Program-made: the position numbers and the translations under genes
Part shown: positions 50,954 through 59,762 of the stretch, one piece after another
Layout: the number at the start of each line of letters is the position of its first letter
How positions within the stretch are numbered: position 1 is the stretch's first letter
Source: a bacterium
Lineage (GTDB): Bacteria; Patescibacteriota; Gracilibacteria; Peribacterales; Peribacteraceae
Assembly (NCBI GenBank): GCA_027623015.1
Contig: JAQBVR010000002.1
Coordinates: forward strand, 1-64,000
Direction: 5' to 3'
DNA: 64,000 bases
The notes under the pieces: generated by a model
Database searches by the model: none
Told to the model about the DNA's origin: nothing
What the model saw: the letters and a program-made list of their open reading frames with translations, nothing else

Positions 50954-51096
50954 TTCAACATAAATATTCGGCAGTTCAGATAACAGCCAAACCTCGGAGC
51001 CATCACGCCATCCTCAACCCCCGCAGCCTCTTCAGCACGTCGTTCCCTTTCAGGAACTGATAAATCTCCCTCAGTTCAGAAAGCAGCTTCCATGTC

Positions 51097-51170
51097 CCAC
51101 CAAGTGTTGTATGGCTTACAGAAGACATCTTACAAATTTTGAGTTCGGAAAACACCCAGCCTGTGGATCC
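51097..51170 (+). repeat. right copy of imperfect direct repeat (tRNA 3'-end-like plus flank)
   Basis: CCCACCAAGTGTTGTATGGCTTACAGAAGACA...AAAACACCCAGCCTGTGGATCC. Confidence 0.5.
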
Positions 51171-51323
51171 AAATGAATCAATTAAAAGCAAACATAATGT
51201 AAACTCTGGATATGAAAAAACTCTCTAATCTTTTTATAGCTGGTTTTCTTGTCACTTTTCCTTTGAGATGAGTGGTGCTACCTTTATAATTTCTGGCCGA
51301 GTACCAACGATAAAAGAAAGCAT

Positions 51324-53138
51324 TTATTGGGTGGGTCTGCGCATAAGAGTGTTGTAACGCCCGATATTCGCACGCAGTTCTTCCTGTTCTTTTTCTTCGG
51401 AGCCTGAGTGCGACGGGAGATTGATGCTGTAACTTCCGCAGGAAAGAACGGGGATAATCTTTGCACCCTTCGTGAGTCCCACCGCCCCAAAGTACGTATC
51501 TTCCATGCCCCATCCTCTAAACTCCTCCGAGAAGCCCCCGATCTTTTCAAACATATCTTTCGTGACGGAGACGAAATACGTAGCGTACATCGAAGGCAAA
51601 TCGTAGGGGCCTATGCGCCTCCCATAGCCGTACTTGCGGAAATTATCCGTGTCCTTGAGAATTTCTACTGTCACATCAAATGGATAATCCGAACCGGGTG
51701 ATCCTGCGGGGATCGTTTCTGATGTGCGAAACTCATTGAACGTCTCAGGTTTCGGTAAAGGCTCCTGTCGCTCATAGTACGGGTGCAAATCTTTCTTCAC
51801 GTCAGCAGGAAAAACGTTAGCGACGAGCGACGTGTACAGTTGATCGGGCGCTAGCTGGTTGCGTACTGCGTGTTCTCGCAGGGAATTGCCAGACAGCAGA
51901 TTATCCGCATCCAGGAAAACCAAAATATCGTGTGAGGCATTATTTGCACCGATATTCCTTGCCGAAGACCTGCCACCGTTTTGCGGGCAGGTGATGAGCT
52001 TCAAGCGGAACCGATACTGTTTCCCCTCAAGCATCTCTTTGATGTCATCCTTCGACCCATCATCAACCACAATGACTTCAACATTCTTCATTTCCTCTTC
52101 CGAGAGATTCTGAAGTTCGATGGATTGTAGCACATCCATGATGGTGCTGGCCGAGCGATAATACGGAACGACGACAGAGACCGGATAAAACGGCGTACCC
52201 TGCTCCATAGTCTCAGTATCATCAAGTTCTCTTCCTGTCCGCTTACGAAAATTCCTGCCTATCTCTGAGTAATCATTGGATGTCGAATTCACTTGCCCTT
52301 GAATGGAATCGGCGGACACGCGCATCCTTTCTTCCAAAAATGTTCTCGCCCGTTCGAGAATGGAGAGCCACTTGGGCACATCAATGCCCGAAAGATCAAA
52401 AGAATGTACTCGCCCGTAATCATCTTTGTACTCCTTTTCAATCTTAGCCTTATAGACATCCCAACACTGGAAGTACAATTCCTCGGGTAAGACAGCCTCA
52501 CCACTTTCCTGAAGCGCCTTGATCTGCAGTAGCAGGAGCAACGTAATATCCTGACCGCAGAAAACTACGAGTTCTTTCTCGTGCCCCGCATGGGCATCGG
52601 CCAGTAACTTCTCCAGAAACGTATATTGTCGAATCAAAAAGTCTGCTTCTGACTCACCAATCGAATCGAATTTTCCAATCAGTTTTGTTTCTTTTTTTGA
52701 GCCCGTCCACGGATCGCCAAATCGGTAGCCAATATTCTTGTCTCCGAATGTAGCTTCACAAAATGTATCCCATGCATCATCCAATGCCTGCAAGCGATCA
52801 CCGTCTTTGAAATCAGGAGGCACAGAGGGCCGACCCTGATTAAAATGCGTCAAATCATCCTCGGGGCTGATGGTGGTGGTGATACGCTCCGAAAGCGCGG
52901 CACCGACTCTCCTAGCCGATTCTGCTGTACGCTGTAGACTGGGAGAGTAAAGGATTTTCACACAATCGTGTCGTGTGCTCTCCACAGCATCTAGGAGTGT
53001 GGTGACAATTTCCGCTTCGCGTTGTTCATTGATTCCATCATTCACCAATGGACTATCCAGAGCATGCGTTTTTAGGGCATCGACATCTTGCAGATGTCGG
53101 AATCCCAGAACCGTGCGAGGAAGTGTCTTGTCAGACAT
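51324..53138 (-). CDS. fusion of histidine-phosphatase-like domain and GT2 glycosyltransferase
   Basis: N-term GFRHLQ...YSPSLQRTAESARRVG; C-term PVSVVVPYYRSASTIMDVLQSIELQ...VIVVDDGSKDD...GWGMEDTYFGA. Confidence 0.85.
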   Translation of the reverse strand: MSDKTLPRTVLGFRHLQDVDALKTHALDSPLVNDGINEQREAEIVTTLLDAVESTRHDCVKILYSPSLQRTAESARRVGAALSERITTTISPEDDLTHFNQGRPSVPPDFKDGDRLQALDDAWDTFCEATFGDKNIGYRFGDPWTGSKKETKLIGKFDSIGESEADFLIRQYTFLEKLLADAHAGHEKELVVFCGQDITLLLLLQIKALQESGEAVLPEELYFQCWDVYKAKIEKEYKDDYGRVHSFDLSGIDVPKWLSILERARTFLEERMRVSADSIQGQVNSTSNDYSEIGRNFRKRTGRELDDTETMEQGTPFYPVSVVVPYYRSASTIMDVLQSIELQNLSEEEMKNVEVIVVDDGSKDDIKEMLEGKQYRFRLKLITCPQNGGRSSARNIGANNASHDILVFLDADNLLSGNSLREHAVRNQLAPDQLYTSLVANVFPADVKKDLHPYYERQEPLPKPETFNEFRTSETIPAGSPGSDYPFDVTVEILKDTDNFRKYGYGRRIGPYDLPSMYATYFVSVTKDMFEKIGGFSEEFRGWGMEDTYFGAVGLTKGAKIIPVLSCGSYSINLPSHSGSEEKEQEELRANIGRYNTLMRRPTQ

Positions 53139-53150
53139 AACGCAAAATGA

Positions 53151-54425
53151 TTAGACGAGTAAATCAAAACGTTCACCCGGTTTCGGGATCAAATTTTTGT
53201 TTTGATACAGAGCAAGTGCTTGCAGAGCGAATGCCGTGGCCCAGAAGTTCACATGCTCATGCGTCTTACTGTAAGCGATACCTCCTTTCTCTGAACCATT
53301 ATCCGCGTTCGACTGGTAGCGCAGAAGTATATCCTTCAGTTGCTTGAGTTTCTCGTCATTGGAATAGAGAAGCCCCATGCGCAAAACCTGCGCGATGACA
53401 TCAGATCGCTGGAAGTTGCTGAACTGGCCTGTAGCCGGATAATAGACCTCATTGATTCCATTTTGGTCCACATGTGCCAGCGCCCACTCAGTCGCCTTCC
53501 TTGCTGCTTCGATGAACTCCTGTTTTCCGAAAACCGAACCGGCATAGGATAGTCCTTCAATTGCGTAACAGTGAGGATGCAGATGTGTGCAAAGCGATGC
53601 ATCATCCGTCACGAATCTTCCGCTGCCATCTTGCTTTGTCAGTGCGTAATCGCACGCTCTGATAGCCGAATCCTTGTACTGCTCATCTCCAGTCAGCTCA
53701 TACATATTCGTCAGACCGATGGCATTTTTTGCATGGAAGCTGCCAGATTGAGTAGACCACTTCTTCGTGGAGTTTGGCACTTCTCCGGTCTTCTCATTGT
53801 AAATTGCCATAAACGACCCATCCGGCTTCTGCATGGTATTCACGAGGAAGTCCGCCATCTTTCTAGCCTCGGTCAGGTATCGTTCATTATGAGTAGCTTT
53901 GTATAGATTGGTGAACCCATCCAGCACCATTGCCGTATCGAAGGAGAAGACATTGCCGCCTGAGAATGATGTGTGCTCATCTACTGCCTTGTCATCAATG
54001 AAATAGCGGGTCTTCACACCGCCGCACTCGCTCATCGCTTTTTGCATGAGCCAGTCAGCAGCTTTTTCCGCTTGGCGGAGGTATTGCTCATCTCCATAGA
54101 GCTTGTAGAGATAGAGGAAAGTGGTAATGGCGTACCCCGTGATTTCCGAATACAGGTAGCTATGCTCGTTCTTCTCCGCATCGTACCAGGCATAGACGCC
54201 GCCATCCGGCGATTGGATTTCCGAATGAGCCATCCACTCCGCGATGGCCTTCACGGGATCGTGTTCTAATCGTTCTTTGGTTCCGATTGCTGTTGCCTGA
54301 AGAACGCTACTGATTACCTGCCCCGGCTCTGCGATAGAGCTAGTTCTATTTGCTGCTTGAGGCAAGATTTCCGCTACATTCTCCTCTTTCCCTGTTTGTT
54401 GTTTATCAGGAAGCATACTTGACAT
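53151..54425 (-). CDS. alpha/alpha-toroid (six-hairpin/AGE-like) protein
   Basis: Repeated helical-hairpin pattern EQYLRQAEKAADWLMQKA, ERYLTEARKMADFLVNTM, EQYKDSAIRACDYALT, QEFIEAARKATEWALAHV. Confidence 0.7.
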   Translation of the reverse strand: MSSMLPDKQQTGKEENVAEILPQAANRTSSIAEPGQVISSVLQATAIGTKERLEHDPVKAIAEWMAHSEIQSPDGGVYAWYDAEKNEHSYLYSEITGYAITTFLYLYKLYGDEQYLRQAEKAADWLMQKAMSECGGVKTRYFIDDKAVDEHTSFSGGNVFSFDTAMVLDGFTNLYKATHNERYLTEARKMADFLVNTMQKPDGSFMAIYNEKTGEVPNSTKKWSTQSGSFHAKNAIGLTNMYELTGDEQYKDSAIRACDYALTKQDGSGRFVTDDASLCTHLHPHCYAIEGLSYAGSVFGKQEFIEAARKATEWALAHVDQNGINEVYYPATGQFSNFQRSDVIAQVLRMGLLYSNDEKLKQLKDILLRYQSNADNGSEKGGIAYSKTHEHVNFWATAFALQALALYQNKNLIPKPGERFDLLV

Positions 54426-54500
54426 TTTACACTATTTAACATATTATGTCAATGTGCAGTCCACGGATTGCACTTCGTTCCTTCAAATGTTGCACAAAAA

Positions 54501-54551
54501 CCTTCTCCCTTTTTGGGTTCTTTCCTATCAGAGAATCTAAAAGGGAGAAGG
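54501..54551. repeat. 13-bp perfect inverted repeat CCTTCTCCCTTTT/AAAAGGGAGAAGG
   Basis: Arms 54501-54513 and 54539-54551, upstream of the GC-rich cassette. Confidence 0.75.
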
Positions 54552-54607
54552 CATACCGCCAAGCTCCGAATCTCGTGCCCTTCCATGGGCAAGAAAGGAC
54601 AATTGTC

Positions 54608-55129
54608 ATGAAGAAGCTCCTCTCTTTCGACGCCGAGACCAATGGGCTGTGGGGCAAGACGTTCGCCATCGGCGCTCTCGTCTACGACGAGAATGGCGTC
54701 GAGGTGGCCCGCTTCGTCGGTCGGCTGCCGGACACGGAGGTCACCGACAACTGGGTCAAGGAGAACGTCCTGCCGCAGATCACCGGGATCACCGTCACCC
54801 ACGACACATACGAGGCGCTCCTCGCCGACTTCGCGGTCTTCTACAAGGCCAACAAGGAAGGTGCGGACGTTCTCGTACACATGGGGTACATCGTGGAGGC
54901 GGGTTTGCTCCGCGACATGCACTCCAACGGCGTCATCGGCGACTGGGACGGTCCCTACCCGATGCTCGACGTGTCGGGCAACCTGCAGCAGGCAGGCGAA
55001 GACCCGACGTCGGTCGACAGCTACATGAAGAAGTACGAGCTGTCGGCTGGAGAGTTCGAGGGCGGAACGCACAACCCGCTCTACGACTCCGCGGTCGCGG
55101 CGGTCGTCTACCGCCACCTGCGGAACTAG
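54608..55129 (+). CDS. RNase H-fold exonuclease-like protein, compositionally foreign
   Basis: LLSFDAETNGLWGKTFAIGALVYDENGVEVARF...HNPLYDSAVAAVVYRHL (DEDD-exonuclease-like); strongly GC-rich third positions versus neighbours. Confidence 0.75.
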   Translation: MKKLLSFDAETNGLWGKTFAIGALVYDENGVEVARFVGRLPDTEVTDNWVKENVLPQITGITVTHDTYEALLADFAVFYKANKEGADVLVHMGYIVEAGLLRDMHSNGVIGDWDGPYPMLDVSGNLQQAGEDPTSVDSYMKKYELSAGEFEGGTHNPLYDSAVAAVVYRHLRN

Positions 55130-55157
55130 AGCCTGGCTGGTTCACGCGCAACATTTC

Positions 55158-55199
55158 AGCCTCAGTGACTCCTTCGGGAGTTGCTGGGGCTATTTTTTT
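55158..55199 (+). terminator. strong rho-independent terminator of the GC-rich cassette
   Basis: 15-bp stem AGCCTCAGTGACTCC-TTCG-GGAGTTGCTGGGGCT (with GU pairs) then A-TTTTTTT. Confidence 0.9.
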
Positions 55200-55269
55200 G
55201 TGGATAGATTGAATTTGTATCAGGCAGCATGTGTCCTTAAAAGCAAGTTTGAGATAGGATTTGTTTTAC

Positions 55270-55737
55270 ATGAGCATTAAGAATCAACTTCAAGATGTGC
55301 ACAGTCGCATCATGGCAGCCGATAGGTCCGAAGACCTAAAAAAATTGCTGCCATTTGAGCTTCTGCCTCTTATTGAAGAAAACGACATCCTCAACAAGTT
55401 CTTCACAGAGCATCTTGAGTACTACGAAAAACTTTCAAAGGACAAGAAGTACCTCGATCTCATCAAGGAAATCCACGATTTGATGAGGCAGCTGCATGAA
55501 GTGATTGACCCTTCGAGACTTCCAGACTCTCCCCGATTGCTCGCGCCAAAGCGCGAAGATCCGGAAGATGAACCATGGATTCCGATGAAAGAGCTTCATG
55601 CCATGCTTATTGATGAAAAATCATGGTGGTACTTGGGAGGTGTGACAATTATGTCTGTTGAGGACTCCGTGAAATGTCCGTGGAATCCTATTATTAGACA
55701 GTACGAGATTGCCTTAGGTCTAGTGAGAACGTGGTGA
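55270..55737 (+). CDS. hypothetical protein
   Basis: ORF ending at the transposase remnant; may be truncated or fused by insertion. Confidence 0.5.
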   Translation: MSIKNQLQDVHSRIMAADRSEDLKKLLPFELLPLIEENDILNKFFTEHLEYYEKLSKDKKYLDLIKEIHDLMRQLHEVIDPSRLPDSPRLLAPKREDPEDEPWIPMKELHAMLIDEKSWWYLGGVTIMSVEDSVKCPWNPIIRQYEIALGLVRTW

Positions 55738-56284
55738 AGAACCTGCTCATGGAAACAGAGCTGGAGAGACCGAACCACATCTGGGTCACGGACTTCACGC
55801 ACATCGACTGGGGCAGTACCAAACTCTATTTCTGTACGATGATGGATCTCTTTACGAGGAGAATTGTAGGATTCTCTGTGCTGACGAATCACAGCGTACA
55901 GCTCATCATCAATGCGCTCTTTTCTGCCATCCACAAGCATCCTCCTACGGAGATTCTGCATTCAGATCGAGTGAGTGAATACACCGGCAAAGATATGAAG
56001 ATGGTTCTCTTCTGTCTTGGAACAGCGCAATCCATAAGTGCCGCAGGATGCCCGTGGGAGAACGGCTACCAAGAATCCTTCCACAACCAGTTTAAGATTG
56101 ATCTGGGTGACCCAAACAGATGTTCTTTTTTGGAGAGCTGGTGTACGAAATCTACCGTTTGATCTATGTGTATAACACTTCACGGATTCACTCTGCTGTA
56201 AAGATGCCACCACAGGCGTATGCACTGCAGTATCAAACCTCTCAATTTCTCTTAGAAAAAGTGTCCGACGAAAGGGGTACTTGA
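55731..56284 (+). pseudogene. IS3-type (rve/DDE) transposase remnant, 5'-truncated and frameshifted
   Basis: WVTDFTHIDWGSTKLYFCTMMDLFTRRIVGFS...LHSDRVSEYTG...GCPWENGYQESFHNQFK; reading resumes in another frame after about 56130 as VYEIYRLIYVYNTSRIHSAVKMPPQAYALQ. Confidence 0.85.
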
Positions 56285-56399
56285 CACTCCGTACTAAGTG
56301 AACGAAGTTTGTCTTGGGTTTTTGCTGAAGTCTCAGCATTGCGATTTCTTTGATTTCTTCCACAGCTATACTAATAGATTACATGGTCTTTAAAGCAAT

Positions 56400-56420
56400 A
56401 TGGTCTTAATATAAGACCAT
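56400..56420. promoter_or_regulatory. perfect palindrome ATGGTCTTA-ATA-TAAGACCAT overlapping proB start codon
   Basis: 9-bp arms 56400-56408/56412-56420; an additional half-site ATGGTCTTTA at 56383-56392. Confidence 0.6.
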
Positions 56421-57498
56421 GAAACCGCAGTACAAAACCATCGTAGTAAAGATTGGGACAAATGCTCTTCTTGCAGAAGATGGTACAGTGCACACTAAGC
56501 GAATTGTCAGCATTGCTAAACAGATTATCCATTTGCGTAAAAACGGTGTGAAAGTGATTTTAGTCTCCTCTGGAGCTATGGGCTGTGCGAGAGCTCTCAT
56601 TTCACCGTCTAAAGCTCGAAGTCCTGTAGAGGAAAGGCAGCTTCTGGCTGCAGTTGGCCAAGTAGAGCTTATGTTAGCTTACAAAAAAGCATTTAGTACT
56701 AGTGGTATCACTGTTGCACAGGTCCTAGCTACCAAAGATGATTTTCGTAGCCGAGGTCACTACCTCAATATGAGGCAATGCTTTGAGATACTACTCAAAG
56801 AGGGCGTTGTACCTATCGTAAATGAGAATGATGTAGTCTCTGTAGAAGAACTGATGTTTACCGACAACGACGAATTGGCAGGACTTGTTTCTTCTATGAT
56901 GCAGGCGGATGCTCTTATCATGCTGACATGTCTAGATGGAGTCATCGCAGAATCCAGTGACAGTAAAACTCAAAAGATTATAGATGTTATCGATCCTAGT
57001 AAGACTATCGATGCTATTGAGTGTAAGGGGAAGTCCTCGTTTGGTCGTGGTGGCATGGAAACAAAGCTTCATGTCGCTAAAAATGTTTCTTCTCTTGGTA
57101 TCACTACCCACATCGTCAATGCCGCTACTTCTGACATTCTTGGACGCATCGTCTCCGGAGAAAAGATAGGGACGACCGTTCTCCCAAAAAAAGTAAAACG
57201 CTCTAGTACCCAACGGTGGCTTGCAAGTTCTACGACTGCTAAGCAGGGTTCTGTCACTGTAAATGGATGTGTCGCTGATGTACTCATGAGTGATAAGCCT
57301 ATCAACTTACTTCCTATTGGCATACTCTCTGTTACTGGTGAGTTTGTGAAGGGCGATGTGGTTTCTGTCTCTAGTCCGAAAGGCAAAGTGATTGGTATAG
57401 GAAAAGCGGGGTACGACAGTGCTAAACTACAGAAGGTCCTTGGAAAGAAAGGCCAAACAGCATTTATTCGTTCTGCATACTTCGTTCCCCTCTCGTAA
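56419..57498 (+). CDS. proB: glutamate 5-kinase
   Basis: IVVKIGTNALL, VSSGAMGCARA, NENDVVSVEELMFTDNDELAGLVSSMMQAD, GRGGMETKLHVAK, C-terminal PUA-like domain. Confidence 0.95.
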   Translation: MKPQYKTIVVKIGTNALLAEDGTVHTKRIVSIAKQIIHLRKNGVKVILVSSGAMGCARALISPSKARSPVEERQLLAAVGQVELMLAYKKAFSTSGITVAQVLATKDDFRSRGHYLNMRQCFEILLKEGVVPIVNENDVVSVEELMFTDNDELAGLVSSMMQADALIMLTCLDGVIAESSDSKTQKIIDVIDPSKTIDAIECKGKSSFGRGGMETKLHVAKNVSSLGITTHIVNAATSDILGRIVSGEKIGTTVLPKKVKRSSTQRWLASSTTAKQGSVTVNGCVADVLMSDKPINLLPIGILSVTGEFVKGDVVSVSSPKGKVIGIGKAGYDSAKLQKVLGKKGQTAFIRSAYFVPLS

Positions 57499-57499
57499 C

Positions 57500-58285
57500 G
57501 TGATAAAAACAGCAATCATTGGCGCAGGAAACATGGGTAAGGCGTTCTACGACGGCATTGCCTCAGATGATGTGCACCTCTGCGATCATAACGAAACAAA
57601 TATCTCTAGCGTACCAGAGACCTGTCGTTTTACAGATGCTCTTAAGGCAACAGAGAATGTCGAATGCATAATCTTGGCGGTAAAGCCTCAGTCGTTTACA
57701 GAGCTTATGAAAGAAGTAGGAGATGCATGGTCTAACAAATTTATCATTTCGATAATGGCTGGCATCTCACTATCTCAACTAGAGAAACTTACATCTTCCT
57801 CTCACATTGTTCGCTCTATGCCAAACCTTGGAGCGAAGATACAGCGAGGAATTACTGGTTGGTGTACGAGTGCTGATGTAACAGAAAGTGAACGTGCGCA
57901 CATGGAGTCACTCTTCTCTGCCGTTGGTACCAACTTTGAGCTATCTTCCGAGGACGCCATAGATGCGTTTACAGTCATAGCAGGTTCTGGACCTGCGTAT
58001 GTGTTTGGTCTTGCACAACTTCTGCAACAAAACGCAGTAAAGACACTTGGACTCAGCGAAGAAGATGCATCTCGGATAGCTACGGAAGTCATCGCTGCAG
58101 GTAGCCTCTTACTAGAAAAAGGAAATGTGAGTGCGTCTGAGTGGAGAGAGGCAGTTACCTCTAAAGGTGGAGTGACTGAGGCTGCTCTACATGTCTTTGA
58201 GGAGAAAGGCCTTACAGACATATTTGATAGCGCCTTAGAGGCAGGTGCAGTACGATCTAAAGCCCTCTCAAGTGATAATGACTGA
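57500..58285 (+). CDS. proC: pyrroline-5-carboxylate reductase
   Basis: IKTAIIGAGNMGKAFYDGI, ILAVKPQSFTELM, RSMPNLGAKIQRGITGW, GSGPAYVFGLAQLL, TSKGGVTEAALHVFEEKGL; GTG start. Confidence 0.95.
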   Translation: MIKTAIIGAGNMGKAFYDGIASDDVHLCDHNETNISSVPETCRFTDALKATENVECIILAVKPQSFTELMKEVGDAWSNKFIISIMAGISLSQLEKLTSSSHIVRSMPNLGAKIQRGITGWCTSADVTESERAHMESLFSAVGTNFELSSEDAIDAFTVIAGSGPAYVFGLAQLLQQNAVKTLGLSEEDASRIATEVIAAGSLLLEKGNVSASEWREAVTSKGGVTEAALHVFEEKGLTDIFDSALEAGAVRSKALSSDND

Positions 58286-59525
58286 TATAGAAACATCGTT
58301 GGCTAGTACAAAAGACGCGAGTCGCGCACTTGCATCCGTACCTGACGACAAGATCAATAGTACTCTTCTCGCTCTTGCTGATGCTTTAGTTGAAAACACT
58401 AATGACATCCTCGAAGAAAATGCAAAGGACCTTGCTCGTATGGATAAAGAAGACCCTAAGTACGACCGCTTACTTTTGGATGCTGAAAGGATCTCTAGTA
58501 TCGCCAGTGATATTCGAAATGTCGTCACTCTCCAGTCCCCTATCGGAAAAGAGCTTGTTACACGCACACTAGACAATGGATTAGAGCTTTCCAAGATCAC
58601 CACTCCTATAGGTGTCATTGGTATCATCTATGAAGCTCGTCCAAACGTAACAGTAGATGCGTTTGCTCTATGCTTTAAGTCTCGCAATGCTGTTGCCCTA
58701 AAAGGAGGAAGTGACGCTGAGTTTTCCAATAAGAAACTTGTCGACTGTATTCATACAGTTTTAAAAGAGTCTGGAATTTCTAAGAATGTGATCTACCTTC
58801 TCCCTCCAGATCGTGAGGCAGTAAAGGAATTACTCCATGCACAAGACTACGTTGATCTGGTCATACCAAGAGGTAGCCAAGCATTGATCAATTTTGTCCG
58901 AGCTGAGGCTACTGTACCGACTATAGAGACGGGCGCAGGTATCGTTCATGTCTACGTCGATAGTTCTGCAGATGTTCAAAAGGCTACGGACATCATTGAT
59001 AATGCAAAAACACGCAGACCAAGTGTCTGCAATGCAGCCGATACTGTCATCATCCACAAAGACCTTCTTACAAGCTTGCCTGCAATATGCTCACCTCTAG
59101 CAGCCAAAAGCGTTGAGATATTTGCAGATGCAAAGTCGCTTGCAGTTCTTACAGGTTCATACCCTGCTGAGCTACTTTCTCTAGCTACAGAAGATCACTT
59201 CGGTACAGAATTTCTTTCTCTTAAGTTATCTATCAAGACAGTAGATAGCCTGGATGAAGCACTTCAGCATATAGCCAAGTACTCCTCAGGTCATAGCGAG
59301 TCTATCGTCGCTGAAGACTCTGCTGCTATAGATACGTACCTTCAGCAGGTCGATGCTGCAGCTGTGTATGCAAATGCTTCTACATCCTTCACAGACGGTG
59401 CTCAATTTGGCCTAGGTGCTGAGATAGGCATCAGCACACAAAAGCTTCATGCAAGGGGCCCTATGGGGCTCGAAGAGCTCACAAGTTACAAGTGGGTCAT
59501 CCGCGGTGATGGGCAGATTCGCTAA
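58278..59525 (+). CDS. proA: glutamate-5-semialdehyde dehydrogenase
   Basis: ITTPIGVIGIIYEARPNVTVDAFALCFKSRNAVALKGGSDA, RRPSVCNAADTVIIH, LGLGAEIGISTQKLHARGPMGLEELTSYKW-type C-terminus. Confidence 0.96.
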   Translation: MTDIETSLASTKDASRALASVPDDKINSTLLALADALVENTNDILEENAKDLARMDKEDPKYDRLLLDAERISSIASDIRNVVTLQSPIGKELVTRTLDNGLELSKITTPIGVIGIIYEARPNVTVDAFALCFKSRNAVALKGGSDAEFSNKKLVDCIHTVLKESGISKNVIYLLPPDREAVKELLHAQDYVDLVIPRGSQALINFVRAEATVPTIETGAGIVHVYVDSSADVQKATDIIDNAKTRRPSVCNAADTVIIHKDLLTSLPAICSPLAAKSVEIFADAKSLAVLTGSYPAELLSLATEDHFGTEFLSLKLSIKTVDSLDEALQHIAKYSSGHSESIVAEDSAAIDTYLQQVDAAAVYANASTSFTDGAQFGLGAEIGISTQKLHARGPMGLEELTSYKWVIRGDGQIR

Positions 59526-59762
59526 AAGAGTGACCTTAGACCAAAAGAGGTAAAGTATTTTTGGCTTCTAAAAGCCATAAAGTAGCTATTTACTTTTCAT
59601 ATTCTTCACGTATAGTGCCGCGGCTTAGTTTCTACTAAGCTCTGCTCTTTGACATCTTCTACAGATATATTGGCTTCCCCTTCTAGGGTTTGTACTTGAA
59701 CTTTAGACAGGGGAGCCATTGTGGTTTCTATGGTTTTGACACTTTTCAAGGAAGAGATTCTT

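Noticed and set aside
54449-55117. Long antisense and alternative-frame ORFs (222 aa -, 187 aa +, 128 aa +) over the GC-rich cassette
   Set aside because: High GC removes stop codons in all frames; only the frame starting at ATG 54608 gives a sensible nuclease-like protein and is followed by a terminator.
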